A DNA stretch of 64,000 nt from an uncultured Pelagibacteraceae bacterium (lineage in GTDB: Bacteria > Pseudomonadota > Alphaproteobacteria > Pelagibacterales > Pelagibacteraceae), in NCBI GenBank assembly GCA_902566925.1, contig CACFKO010000004.1:32431-96430 (forward strand). Direction: 5' to 3'. The notes beneath the pieces are model-generated. The model saw only the letters and a program-made list of their open reading frames with translations. It had not been told where the DNA came from and did no database searches. The translations under genes were made by a program, and so were the position numbers. Positions 37,689 through 45,005 of the stretch are shown one piece after another (the stretch's first letter is position 1; every line of letters begins with the position of its first letter).

Positions 37689-37726
37689 CATTATAACATA
37701 AAATATGATTTGAAGGAGATCACATT

Positions 37727-38440
37727 ATGGGTTTACCAAAAATAAATACTGTACTATATGATTTAGCACTCCCATCATCTGGAGAAAAAATTGAATATAG
37801 ACCCTTTTTAGTCAAGGAAGAAAAAATTCTTCTCATGGCTTTAGAGGGACAAGATGATAAGGAGATGATTAAGGCAGTAAAACAAATAGTTACACAATGT
37901 GTAACAAATAAAGATTTTGATATTAACAAACTTGCAATGATTGATCTTGAATATCTTTTTCTTAATATCAGAGGAAAAGCTGTTGGAGATGTAAGTAAGA
38001 TTTCATTTAAACATTCATGTGGTGAGGTTGTTGAATTAGATATAGACCTTACTAAAGTAGAAATAGTTAAAAATGAAAATATATCTGATCTAGTAAATCT
38101 AACAGACGATATTATGATTCGTTTGAGTCCTCCAAGTATAGATACTGTTATTGCAAGTACAGTGGGGGGTAAAAATCAAGTGGATATGGTATTGGAAATA
38201 GTCAGAGAATGTTTAATTGAAATCATCCAAGGTAAAGATGTATTTTCTGCTCAAGATCATACTAGAGAAGAGTTAGATGAATTTTTAAATTCATTAAACA
38301 GTGGTCAGTTTCAAAATATTCAAAATTATTATGAGTCTTTACCAAAAATGAGGCAGGTTATTACATATACTTGTCCACATTGTGGTAAAACAGAAACGGA
38401 AACTTTAGAAGGCCTTGCGTCTTTTTTCGCATCTGCCTAA
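37727..38440 (+). CDS. 26: Tail/hub assembly chaperone, T4 gp26 family (0-frame product)
   Basis: This 237-aa protein belongs to the family of T4 gp26 (T4 baseplate protein family). Recognisable parts are the RPFLVKEEKILLMALEGQDD motif (residues about 25-44), KQIVTQCVTNKDFDINKLAM, DLEYLFLNIRGKAVGD, and a C-terminal CPHCGKTETETLEGLASFFA with a CxxC pair. GGAG lies upstream of the ATG at 37727. It stands just before the tape measure, the place of tail assembly chaperones in many phages. The 0 frame ends with TAA at 38438-38440, but a slippery T-run 10 nt earlier leads into an open -1 frame (see the next two entries). Confidence 0.8.
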   Translation: MGLPKINTVLYDLALPSSGEKIEYRPFLVKEEKILLMALEGQDDKEMIKAVKQIVTQCVTNKDFDINKLAMIDLEYLFLNIRGKAVGDVSKISFKHSCGEVVELDIDLTKVEIVKNENISDLVNLTDDIMIRLSPPSIDTVIASTVGGKNQVDMVLEIVRECLIEIIQGKDVFSAQDHTREELDEFLNSLNSGQFQNIQNYYESLPKMRQVITYTCPHCGKTETETLEGLASFFASA

Positions 38441-38625
38441 GTCACAACTCACTTGATGCGTATTATCTACAAAATTTTGCGATGATACAACATCATAAAT
38501 GGAGTTTGACGGAAATCGAGGATATGTTGCCCTACGAAAGAGCCTTATATTCAGAATTATTGATGCAATGGGTGAAAGAAGAAAATGCAAAAATTGAAGA
38601 ACAGAATCGTAAAAACCAAATGTAA
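37727..38625 (+). CDS. Predicted -1 frameshift product of the gp26-family chaperone (G-T type)
   Basis: If ribosomes slip back one base at 38422-38428, translation continues without a stop to TAA at 38623-38625 and adds about 66 residues. The extension reads CLSHNSLDAYYLQNFAMIQ, then HHKWSLTEIEDMLPYERALY and SELLMQWVKEENAKIEEQNR. The sequence W-S-L-T-E-I-E-D-M-L-P resembles the T segment of lambda gpG-T type tail chaperones. The extension exactly fills the gap to the tape measure (start 38636). An independent start at the ATG at 38482 has no Shine-Dalgarno sequence, which favours frameshifting. In lambda the long form binds the tape measure and recruits tube protein; that role here is inference. 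Confidence 0.7.
38422..38428 (+). promoter_or_regulatory. Slippery heptamer T TTT TTC for -1 frameshifting
   Basis: In the 0 frame the codons are TCT TTT TTC GCA, so the bases form X XXY YYZ (T TTT TTC), a canonical -1 slip site. Directly downstream, CGCATC (38428-38433) can pair with GATGCG (38455-38460), a perfect 6-bp stem with a 21-nt loop. The stem begins at the slip site rather than 5-8 nt after it, so its role as stimulator is uncertain. Confidence 0.65.
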
Positions 38626-38635
38626 AGAGAAATAA

Positions 38636-41182
38636 ATGGCTGAACTTTCAGACGTAGTTAAATCTATTCAATCATTAGAGGATACTGTTAAGAATCCACC
38701 AAAAACTGCTGCTCAAGCTGAAGCTGCGGCTGAAAAAGCTCGGGCTGATGCAGAACAAAAGGCTATTTTTCAAGGTATCCTTGATACTCTCAAAGGGGGA
38801 TTTGGTGCTGCGACTATGGCAGATAAAAAACAAGGTGGTTTAATCGCTGGTCTTCTGGGTGGAATTGGTGCTGGTCTTGGTGGAATAGGTAAAGCAGTAG
38901 GAAGTCTCGGTAAAGGATTTGGTGTAGGTTTAGCCGCGTTGGGTGCAGGTATTGCTGCATTTGCTATAGCATTAGGTGGAGCATCAAAAATTTTAGAATT
39001 AATCGGTTCAGATGGTACTGCATTAACAACAGTTATTACAAATTTCTTTGATGCCTTTTCTGAGGAAAATGCTTTGAAGATGGGTGGAATCATTATCCTA
39101 GCTGGGTTATTGGCTAAACTTAAAGTTGGGCCTATAGCATTTGGTGGAAATATGGCAGCATTAGGTGCTGGTATTGCAGGATTCGCTGGTGGTATATTGA
39201 TAGGTGAAATTGTCACTGGTTATGGTTTAAAACTGATGGGTGGATTAGATGGTTCTTCCCTTATTAATGTTCTAAGTAATTTTTTCAATTCAATGACACC
39301 AACAGTTGCAGCTGGATTAGGAACTGTTGTTACTCTGGCAGGAATACTTGCTAGATTTCAAGTAGAACCAACAGCATTTGCAAAACAAATGGTAGGAATG
39401 GCTGCTGGTATTGCAGGATTCGTTGGTGGTATATTGATAGGTGAGATAGCTGCTGGATTTGCAGTCTCACTAATGGGTGGATTAGATGGTTCTGCCCTTA
39501 CTGCTGTTCTAAGTAATTTCTTTGGTGCAATGACACCAGCAGTTGCTGCAGGTATGGGAGTTGTTGTTACTTTAGCTGGAATACTTACTGCACTTAAAGT
39601 AGAACCAAAAACATTTGCAAAACAAATGACAGGTCTGGGTGCTGGTGTTGCAGGGTTTGCGGGTGGTATACTAATAGGTGATGCTGCTGCTACTTATACT
39701 GGATTAACTGGTGAAGGTCTAAAAACACTACTAGCAAATTTCTTTGGTGCAATGACACCAGAAGTTGCGGCAGGATTAGGGACTGTTGTTACTTTAGCTG
39801 GAGTATTAACTAAATTCAAAGTAGAACCAGTAGCATTTGCATCACAAATGATGGGTCTTGGTGCAGGTGTTGCAGGATTCGCTGGTGGTATTATATTGGG
39901 AGATGCTGCCGCAACTTATGCTGGAGTAGATGGTTCTCAATTAGCAGCATTATTACAAAACTTTTTTGGTGCAATGACACCAGAGATTGCTGCAGGTCTA
40001 TTAACTGTTGTTACTCTTGCAGGAATAGCAACAAAACTTGGAATTACAGATATAAAGGGTGCGACAGGTATAGCATTGGGAATGACAGGAATTGGTGCTG
40101 GTGTTGCGGGTTTCTCAGCTGGTATTATTCTTGGAGAAGGTGCTGCTAAACTTGGAGCATTGGCAGGACTTGATGGTAGTAGTCTTGCGACTCTCATGAA
40201 AAACTTTTTTGGTGCATTTGATGGAATTGGAATTGTTGCACTTGGTGCAATAATAACAGCAGGGGCAGCACTTGGTTTTACCGCAGCTGGAGTTCCTGCA
40301 GTGATCGCTGGAATGACAGCCATTGGTGCTGGTATAGCTGCCTTTATGGGTGCATTAGTTGTCGCTGATTGGATTGCAAGTTTGGGTGGAGATAACGTAG
40401 GTGGAAGTTTAGCAACACTCCTTGCAAATATTGGTAAAGCAATCGGTGGATTTATCGGTGGAATTGGTGCTGGAGCAATTAAACAGTTAGAAGGATTTGA
40501 TGCCGATAAATTAAGTAAACTTGGACAAGGAATTAAAGATATTGGTGTAGGTATGTTGGCCTTTGCTGGTGGGCAAGTTGGTGGTGTAGTTGGTGGACTT
40601 GCTGAGAAATTTGGAAGTTTCTTTGGAGCAGACAGTCCACTTGAACAAATAGCAGAACTTTCAAAAGATACAGATATTAATGTAGCAAGACTTAGTGAAC
40701 TTGGTTTGGGTATTAAAGCTCTCTCTGAAGGTATGTCAAGTTTTGCGGCTGTAGATTCTCAACTCATGGCAAAGAATGCACTAAGTTTAGCTGCTGTATT
40801 AGAGGCCAGTAGACCAGAAGATGAAGGATTCTTTTCTAGTACTAAAAATTTACTTGGTAGTCTTGTGGAATCTGTCAAAGGAGCTCCAGGCGCAGCAACT
40901 GGTGGTTTAATGACAACCAATAGTGCGGGAATATATCAATTACATCAAGGAGAGATGGTTCTGGACAATGCAGCGGTGGCGGCATTTAGTAAATCATTAG
41001 ACATGGTTAATATGTCTCAAGGAAATGAAATGAATAGAGCGGGGGTTGTAGCTCCTGTCATCGTCAATAATAACAGTGTAGATAATAGTGTGAAAACTAG
41101 TCAAACTACATCAGTTGCTATGCCCGAACCTACAAGAACTAATGAGTCCACATTCGCTGCTTTGAGTGAGAGAATGTTTTAG
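38636..41182 (+). CDS. Tail tape measure protein (gp29 position)
   Basis: This 848-aa, Gly/Ala-rich protein starts with a helical charged segment (AAQAEAAAEKARADAEQKAI), followed by long stretches of hydrophobic, glycine-spaced repeats. Four copies of NFFxAMTPxVAAGLG...TLAGIxTxxxVEPxxFAxQM...GAGVAGFAGGILIG recur at 79- and 74-residue spacing (DNA copies at about 39291, 39528, 39750 and 39972). The C-terminal 200 residues change character and end with polar sequence (TQTTSVAMPEPTRTNEST region). The protein sets tail length; at about 0.15 nm per residue it would predict a tail near 125 nm. It follows the chaperone with its frameshift extension, the usual order. Confidence 0.8.
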   Translation: MAELSDVVKSIQSLEDTVKNPPKTAAQAEAAAEKARADAEQKAIFQGILDTLKGGFGAATMADKKQGGLIAGLLGGIGAGLGGIGKAVGSLGKGFGVGLAALGAGIAAFAIALGGASKILELIGSDGTALTTVITNFFDAFSEENALKMGGIIILAGLLAKLKVGPIAFGGNMAALGAGIAGFAGGILIGEIVTGYGLKLMGGLDGSSLINVLSNFFNSMTPTVAAGLGTVVTLAGILARFQVEPTAFAKQMVGMAAGIAGFVGGILIGEIAAGFAVSLMGGLDGSALTAVLSNFFGAMTPAVAAGMGVVVTLAGILTALKVEPKTFAKQMTGLGAGVAGFAGGILIGDAAATYTGLTGEGLKTLLANFFGAMTPEVAAGLGTVVTLAGVLTKFKVEPVAFASQMMGLGAGVAGFAGGIILGDAAATYAGVDGSQLAALLQNFFGAMTPEIAAGLLTVVTLAGIATKLGITDIKGATGIALGMTGIGAGVAGFSAGIILGEGAAKLGALAGLDGSSLATLMKNFFGAFDGIGIVALGAIITAGAALGFTAAGVPAVIAGMTAIGAGIAAFMGALVVADWIASLGGDNVGGSLATLLANIGKAIGGFIGGIGAGAIKQLEGFDADKLSKLGQGIKDIGVGMLAFAGGQVGGVVGGLAEKFGSFFGADSPLEQIAELSKDTDINVARLSELGLGIKALSEGMSSFAAVDSQLMAKNALSLAAVLEASRPEDEGFFSSTKNLLGSLVESVKGAPGAATGGLMTTNSAGIYQLHQGEMVLDNAAVAAFSKSLDMVNMSQGNEMNRAGVVAPVIVNNNSVDNSVKTSQTTSVAMPEPTRTNESTFAALSERMF
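39270..40130 (+). repeat. In-frame tandem repeats in the tape measure gene
   Basis: Copies of the sequence encoding FFGAMTP start at 39291, 39528, 39750 and 39972; intervals of 237, 222 and 222 nt are all multiples of three. A degenerate fifth copy (FFGAF) lies near 40205. Repeats of this sort in tape measures change tail length when gained or lost. Confidence 0.7.
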
Positions 41183-41192
41183 GACTCATTAG
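41139..41192. terminator. Long hairpin at the convergent junction of tape measure and gp32
   Basis: CTAATGAGTCC (41139-41149) is a perfect inverted repeat of GGACTCATTAG (41182-41192), and inside it CATTC (41151-41155) pairs with GAATG (41172-41176). Together they make a long stem across the end of the tape measure gene. No T-run follows on either strand, so it may be an mRNA 3' barrier or a weak bidirectional terminator between the convergent transcripts. Confidence 0.4.
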
Positions 41193-41202
41193 ATTTAAAA
41201 GA

Positions 41203-42087
41203 TTAAGCTTCTTGAGCTAGTTTCTGAAAATAGTCCATACCTTCGTCATCATCAGTTTTTGATTCAGCCGCTGGTTCAGGCGGTGGAGTGTAAGGTACAC
41301 CACCATCAAATGGAACATCTACAGAATTGGGTTTAGAAAGAGTCTCACTACCTAAACCAAGAACACGATCTAATTTCGTTTTAAGTTCATCATAAGATTT
41401 AAACTTATCTTCACTTATCAACTCTTTCAAAGAGCTTTGAGATTTCCATATCTCTTCCATTTTATCATCATCTTCAAGAAGTTGACTAGGAGCTTCAAAT
41501 TCAGACTTATCGTAATTAGAGTAACCTTCAACTTTACGAATTTTCATCTTGAAGTTTGCACCACTCCAAAAATCAAATGGATTTACTGGACTCTCATCTT
41601 CAAACTCAGGATTCATTAAATCATTGATCTTATCAAAGATCTTCTTACCATAACGATAGAGTTTAACTTGACCCTCATTCTCTGGATGAGCTGGGTCTTT
41701 GATGATATACACATTAGATGTGTAATTCAGTCTACGTTTCTGTTTACGGGCAACCTCTTTGTTTGCTTCAATACCAGAATTCCAAAGAGTGGAATTATGT
41801 TCACTTACTGGATCTTTTTGACCAAGAGTAGTCAAAGAGTTTTCAATGTACCAACCACCTGGGCCTTGAAACCCATGATTCCAGATTCTTGCCCATGGCA
41901 AGTCTTCACCTTCTGGTGCTGGTAAAAAACGGACAACGGCATAACCATTACCTGACTTGTCCAACTCTGGACGCCAGTAACGATCATCTGTATCACCGAA
42001 TGTATTTGGATTGGAGATTTTCTCAGTCTCTTTGATTAGAGATGCGAGGTTAGTTTTACTGCGTTGTTTCATATCTGAAAAAGACAT
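41203..42087 (-). CDS. 32: Single-stranded DNA-binding protein gp32, lacking the zinc-binding cysteines
   Basis: This 294-aa protein is a clear T4 gp32 homologue (301 aa). Residues 8-20 hold a basic region; the core reads NVYIIKDPAHPENEGQVKLY, RYGKKIFDKINDLM and WSGANFKMKIRKVEGYSNYD. T4 has [33 protein letters not shown] and [20 protein letters not shown]. The acidic C-terminus (KTDDDEGMDYFQKLA) matches the T4 domain that contacts other replication proteins. T4's zinc ligands (one His and three Cys around residues 64-90) are not conserved: the whole protein contains no cysteine. It follows a consensus sigma70-like promoter with an embedded CTAAATA box. Confidence 0.9.
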   Translation of the reverse strand: MSFSDMKQRSKTNLASLIKETEKISNPNTFGDTDDRYWRPELDKSGNGYAVVRFLPAPEGEDLPWARIWNHGFQGPGGWYIENSLTTLGQKDPVSEHNSTLWNSGIEANKEVARKQKRRLNYTSNVYIIKDPAHPENEGQVKLYRYGKKIFDKINDLMNPEFEDESPVNPFDFWSGANFKMKIRKVEGYSNYDKSEFEAPSQLLEDDDKMEEIWKSQSSLKELISEDKFKSYDELKTKLDRVLGLGSETLSKPNSVDVPFDGGVPYTPPPEPAAESKTDDDEGMDYFQKLAQEA

Positions 42088-42143
42088 ATTTACCTTTCGT
42101 ATTAATGTTTAGCAATGTATATTTGTGTACAACGTATAATAGT

Positions 42144-42171
42144 ATTATAACATATATTTAGTATTTGTCAA
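42144..42171 (-). promoter_or_regulatory. Consensus sigma70-type promoter for gp32, with an embedded late box
   Basis: On the minus strand TTGACA (42171-42166) and TATAAT (42149-42144) are separated by 16 nt, and the -10 is preceded by TG one base upstream (extended -10). Both hexamers are perfect. CTAAATA (42161-42155) lies in the spacer and could serve as a late box, giving gp32 both early and late expression. The gp32 start is 57 nt downstream of the -10. Confidence 0.75.
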
Positions 42172-42179
42172 CCCCCCTT

Positions 42180-42404
42180 TCAAACTGGAAGACGTGCGGT
42201 TTTAGGAAGAAAGTTGAGTTCTTCAGCCTCTTCCCGAATTTTCTGCTTGAGTTTACCATTAATTAAACTACCAGCAGTTTCTGGTTCCATTCCATGCTGT
42301 TCACAATAGAACAGAACCGCGTCCATGTAACTCATACTAGTATCAGTTACGATATCTTGAATTTTCAAGAAAAACTCTTTAGCTGTTTGAGTTTGTAATG
42401 CCAT
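42180..42404 (-). CDS. 33: Late transcription co-activator gp33
   Basis: This 74-aa protein (I start at the ATG at 42404 with GGAG 8-11 nt upstream) matches T4 gp33 (112 aa) over IQDIVTDTSMSYMDAVLFYC, EQHGMEPETAG and LINGKLKQKIREEAEELNFL. T4 has VEEFGMSYLEATTAFLEENS, IPETQFAKFI and GIIEKIQSEAIDENLLRP. gp33 links RNA polymerase to the sliding clamp at late promoters; here it lacks T4's extended N-terminus. The late boxes in this window fit its presence. It lies between iscU and the gp32 promoter, 3 nt after the iscU stop. Confidence 0.78.
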   Translation of the reverse strand: MALQTQTAKEFFLKIQDIVTDTSMSYMDAVLFYCEQHGMEPETAGSLINGKLKQKIREEAEELNFLPKTARLPV

Positions 42405-42407
42405 CAC

Positions 42408-42797
42408 TTACTCCATATTATTTTTAGATTTATAATCAGCTATTGCTGCTTTGATTGCATCTTCGGCCAAAACCGAACAATGTATTTTGACAGGCGGGAG
42501 TGAAAGTTCTTCAACAATTTCCACATTACTGAGTTTTTCCGCCTCGTGTATAGATTTACCAGTAACCCAATCAGTAGCAAGGGAACTAGCAGCAATTGCA
42601 CTACCACACCCAAAAGTCTTGAATTTAGCATCTGAAATAATGCCTGTTTCATTATCGACCTCTATTTGAAGTTTCATTACATCCCCACATTCTGGAGCAC
42701 CCACAAGGCCAGTACCGACATTATCGTTCCCAGAATCCATACTACCAACATTACGCGGTCTTTCATAATGATCTATTACTTTTTTTGAATAAGCCAT
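42408..42797 (-). CDS. iscU: IscU-type Fe-S cluster scaffold protein
   Basis: This 129-aa protein keeps every IscU ligand: Cys37 (GAPECGDVM), Asp39, Cys64 (KTFGCGSAIA), His106 and Cys107 (VKIHCSVL). It also has the LPPVK motif at residues 100-104 that HscA-type chaperones recognise. IscU assembles [2Fe-2S]/[4Fe-4S] clusters with sulfur from IscS; no IscS is visible here, so host IscS or SufS would supply sulfur. The next upstream genes encode a small membrane peptide and two A-type carriers, so this looks like a phage-encoded cluster-assembly unit. Length is the family norm (about 128 aa). Confidence 0.9.
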   Translation of the reverse strand: MAYSKKVIDHYERPRNVGSMDSGNDNVGTGLVGAPECGDVMKLQIEVDNETGIISDAKFKTFGCGSAIAASSLATDWVTGKSIHEAEKLSNVEIVEELSLPPVKIHCSVLAEDAIKAAIADYKSKNNME

Positions 42798-42807
42798 TTA
42801 TTCCTAA

Positions 42808-42942
42808 TTAAAAATTTATGTGGTAGTACTCTATAACAGGTTTTGGCGGAGGTGGTTTATTGAATTCTCTGTCATAAACATATACACCAATAGTTACTGC
42901 TAATACTAAAACTAATATTAACACTATAATTTCTTTGTCCAT
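42808..42942 (-). CDS. Short single-pass membrane peptide between iscU and iscA
   Basis: A 44-codon frame fills the 163-nt gap between iscU and the A-type carrier gene. It starts MDKEIIVLILVLVLAVTIGV and continues into a short proline-rich cytoplasmic or periplasmic tail (FNKPPPPKPVIEYY). Residues 5-23 are a clear membrane span. The Shine-Dalgarno is weak. Nothing is recognised. Its placement within the Fe-S genes could tie it to them or it may be a stray small membrane protein like those common in phages. Confidence 0.5.
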   Translation of the reverse strand: MDKEIIVLILVLVLAVTIGVYVYDREFNKPPPPKPVIEYYHINF

Positions 42943-42959
42943 CTATACCCATGAAGTGA

Positions 42960-43364
42960 TTAATTCCATCCTAATTTTTGTTTACCATCTGCAGGGATAT
43001 CTTTTATTGGTGTAAAACTTTCTCCACAACCACAAACATGAGCATACTTTAATCTTCTAAAAATAAACCCCTGTTCTACTAAATTTCCTGTTTTATAATC
43101 TACTTCAACATCACCAATAATTTCATTAAGTATTTTTTCATCTACCACCAGTTTAACACCATATTGTTCAAATGTCAAGTCTGTTGGATCTACAGTATCA
43201 TCAAAATCTAAACTATACTTCCACCCAGAACATCCGCCCGAATTTGCTCCTACTCTCAAATATGAATCTGCCCAATGTTTATCTTCATCAATGCACATTT
43301 GTTTAAATTCTACAGCGGCCTTTTCTGTTATCTTTACTTCACATCCAGCTTGGTTCTCTGACAT
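42960..43364 (-). CDS. A-type Fe-S carrier (IscA/ErpA family), copy 2
   Basis: I use the ATG at 43364 (134 aa, MSENQAGCEVKITEKAAVEF); a longer frame starts at a GTG and has no homology. The family's three cysteines are present: Cys45 in GGCSGWKYSLDF, and Cys111 and Cys113 in HVCGCGESFTP. Central segments (FEQYGVKLVVDEKILNEIIG, DVEVDYKTGNLVEQGF) match HesB/IscA proteins. It overlaps the end of copy 1 by 26 nt. A-type carriers take clusters from IscU and deliver them to targets. Having two divergent copies (this one is longer by about 25 residues) is unusual for a phage and suggests different partners. Confidence 0.82.
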   Translation of the reverse strand: MSENQAGCEVKITEKAAVEFKQMCIDEDKHWADSYLRVGANSGGCSGWKYSLDFDDTVDPTDLTFEQYGVKLVVDEKILNEIIGDVEVDYKTGNLVEQGFIFRRLKYAHVCGCGESFTPIKDIPADGKQKLGWN

Positions 43365-43707
43365 TTGTTTGTTCCGTATGTTCGTACATGAAAGAAGTCT
43401 TACAGCCACATGAACCTTTGGCTGCAGGATTATTAAATTTTAAACCACGATCATTCAAGTCATTAGACCAATCAATCTCTGTTCCTTTAATGTATATGTG
43501 ACTTTTTTTGTCTACTAAAACACAAAGTCCAAAAGATTCAAATTCTAAATCAAACTTACTTTTTCTACTATCGAAATCTACTGTATAGGTAAATCCCGAA
43601 CAACCACCACCCTTAACACCAACTCGTACTCTTGTTTCATCATTTACTTTTTGTTCATCCATTATACTCAATACTTTAGTGGCAGCCTTTTCAGTAAATG
43701 AAATCAA
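43339..43707 (-). CDS. A-type Fe-S carrier (IscA/ErpA family), copy 1
   Basis: This 122-aa protein begins MISFTEKAATKVLSIM and has all three conserved cysteines: Cys36 (KGGGCSGFTYTVDF), Cys100 and Cys102 (KGSCGCKTSF). The middle has FDLEFESFGLCVLVDKKSHI and GTEIDWSNDLNDRGLKFNNP, the family pattern (hydrophobic strand, then GxxIDWxxxLxxxGFxFxNP). The C-terminal tail after residue 105 is extra. It is translationally coupled to copy 2 by overlap. Together with IscU it can move clusters to acceptors; the acceptor is unknown here. Confidence 0.87.
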   Translation of the reverse strand: MISFTEKAATKVLSIMDEQKVNDETRVRVGVKGGGCSGFTYTVDFDSRKSKFDLEFESFGLCVLVDKKSHIYIKGTEIDWSNDLNDRGLKFNNPAAKGSCGCKTSFMYEHTEQTNVREPSWM

Positions 43708-44091
43708 TCAAAAGTCTCCCCTTGTAACTGCTTTAATTTTATCTATTTGTGAATTAAGAATGTCAGTTCTATTCGGCCACTTAATCCATTCTCGCTTATC
43801 ACCATCTTTGGCCAAATTAGTCAGAAGTGGAAGAATTAAATCCTCTACTTGATTCATTCTTGCACTCCACTTGTCGTTAAGTTCTTCTTTACGATCAGCC
43901 ATTTCATCACTTAAAACTCTCATACTATCAGTCAAACCTGAGATTTTAGATTCAATCTTCTCTAACTCAGGTTTCATACTGGCAGTGGCCGTTGATACTA
44001 CTTCTTTTGCTGTGTCTACTGTTTGAGTTTGTTGTGCTTTATATTCGTCTTCACTTACAGTACTAAACCCAAAATCATTAAAATCAGACAT
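43708..44091 (-). CDS. Hypothetical coiled-coil protein upstream of the Fe-S genes
   Basis: With the start at 44091 (ATG behind AGAAGG, overlapping the upstream gene by 8 nt) the product is 127 aa. The first half (MSDFNDFGFSTVSEDEYKAQ) is acidic, and residues about 25-85 form a heptad-like coiled coil (KPELEKIESKISGLTDSMRV, LSDEMADRKEELNDKWSARM). The C-terminus has EWIKWPNRTDILNSQIDKIK. The family is one I cannot name. Its stop overlaps the start region of A-type carrier copy 1 exactly (43707/43708), so they are probably co-translated. Confidence 0.6.
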   Translation of the reverse strand: MSDFNDFGFSTVSEDEYKAQQTQTVDTAKEVVSTATASMKPELEKIESKISGLTDSMRVLSDEMADRKEELNDKWSARMNQVEDLILPLLTNLAKDGDKREWIKWPNRTDILNSQIDKIKAVTRGDF

Positions 44092-44485
44092 TACCTTCTC
44101 CGTTTGTATGTAACTGTGCCGATTCTTTGTCTTCGGCATCTTCCTTGTCCTTGAACCAATAGTCCGTTGACTTAGCCAACACGCCAACATAGGCACCAAC
44201 AAGGATATTGATCAGATCTCTATGTCCATCTTTGAGATCCGTAAAAAATAAAAGATATAACAAAACCAAAAAGGTTCCCGACACAATCAAAGAAAGAGTG
44301 AATCTTGCGATCCAGTTCATCTTCTTTCTAGTTTCTATTCTTTCATACTTTAAAGCTTCCACTGGATTTTTCTCCCACAATGCTTCTTCCGAAGCGTTAA
44401 CCATTTCGACGCTGGTGTTTACCTTTCCATCATCTTTTCGATCTTCTCTAGCTGATTTGAGGTTCTTTGGTATTTTAATAGCCAT
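44084..44485 (-). CDS. Two-span membrane protein, candidate holin
   Basis: I start at the ATG at 44485 with AGGA 6-9 nt upstream, giving 133 aa. Two hydrophobic stretches lie at residues about 58-81 (ARFTLSLIVSGTFLVLLYLL) and 90-106 (LINILVGAYVGVLAKS). The N-terminus is charged and the C-terminus acidic (DKEDAEDKESA). The size, two closely spaced spans and charged tail recall phage holins, and a SleB-type endolysin is encoded 4.2 kb upstream on the same strand. No holin family signature is recognised, so this is a candidate only. Confidence 0.45.
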   Translation of the reverse strand: MAIKIPKNLKSAREDRKDDGKVNTSVEMVNASEEALWEKNPVEALKYERIETRKKMNWIARFTLSLIVSGTFLVLLYLLFFTDLKDGHRDLINILVGAYVGVLAKSTDYWFKDKEDAEDKESAQLHTNGEGNV

Positions 44486-44486
44486 A

Positions 44487-45005
44487 CTAGTCCTCATCCC
44501 ATTGTAGCAGTTCTTGTACTCCCTGTTCTGCTAACATTAGTCTATTGTTCCAATGTTCGTCCTTAACATCGTCTTTATTCTGTCCTGTATAACCAACTGC
44601 ATGACCATTCTCACACATCCACTTATTTACATTTGTCCATCCAAAATATTCATGGTCTTCTTCACCACAATGTACCCAAAGTTCTCCAAGAATTCTGCCA
44701 AACTTTCCTCTGGAATCTTCTTCAGGACATCTCAATTCAATATCAATATCATCTCTATCTGATTCTACAGCCCAGTGCACCCATTCTTTTAATTTCTTTT
44801 TACTCAGTTTGCCGTAAATTTTTTCATTCTTATGTCTAGTTCTTGATTCTGGTGTATCAATTCCTAAGAGTCTAACGCGGCTGTGAAACATCACATCAAA
44901 CCCCAAATCAAATACACAATCTACTGTATCACCATCTACTACTTTTGTAACTGCCTTAATTCTATAGATAAATTCACAAGGTTCCTCTAATGCATATTCC
45001 GCCAT
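44487..45005 (-). CDS. Staphylococcal-nuclease-like (SNase/thermonuclease) protein
   Basis: This 172-aa protein has the SNase active-site layout: Asp24-Gly-Asp26-Thr27 (VVDGDTVDC), Arg45, Asp50, Thr51 and Glu53 in RVRLLGIDTPES, and the second catalytic Arg at about 104 (GKFGRILGELWV). These match the Ca2+ and phosphate ligands of staphylococcal nuclease (Asp21, Arg35, Asp40, Thr41, Glu43, Arg87). There is no signal peptide, so it acts inside the cell, perhaps in host DNA breakdown or nucleotide recycling. It overlaps the candidate holin start by a few bases and follows the 78-aa gene closely. Confidence 0.82.
   Translation of the reverse strand: MAEYALEEPCEFIYRIKAVTKVVDGDTVDCVFDLGFDVMFHSRVRLLGIDTPESRTRHKNEKIYGKLSKKKLKEWVHWAVESDRDDIDIELRCPEEDSRGKFGRILGELWVHCGEEDHEYFGWTNVNKWMCENGHAVGYTGQNKDDVKDEHWNNRLMLAEQGVQELLQWDED

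Noticed and set aside
38441..38625. A separate gene downstream of gp26 (for example a gp51-like protein starting at the ATG at 38482)
   Set aside because: No Shine-Dalgarno precedes the ATG, the frame runs open back into the gp26 gene up to a slippery heptamer, and the frame has family-like T-segment features, so frameshifting is the better reading.
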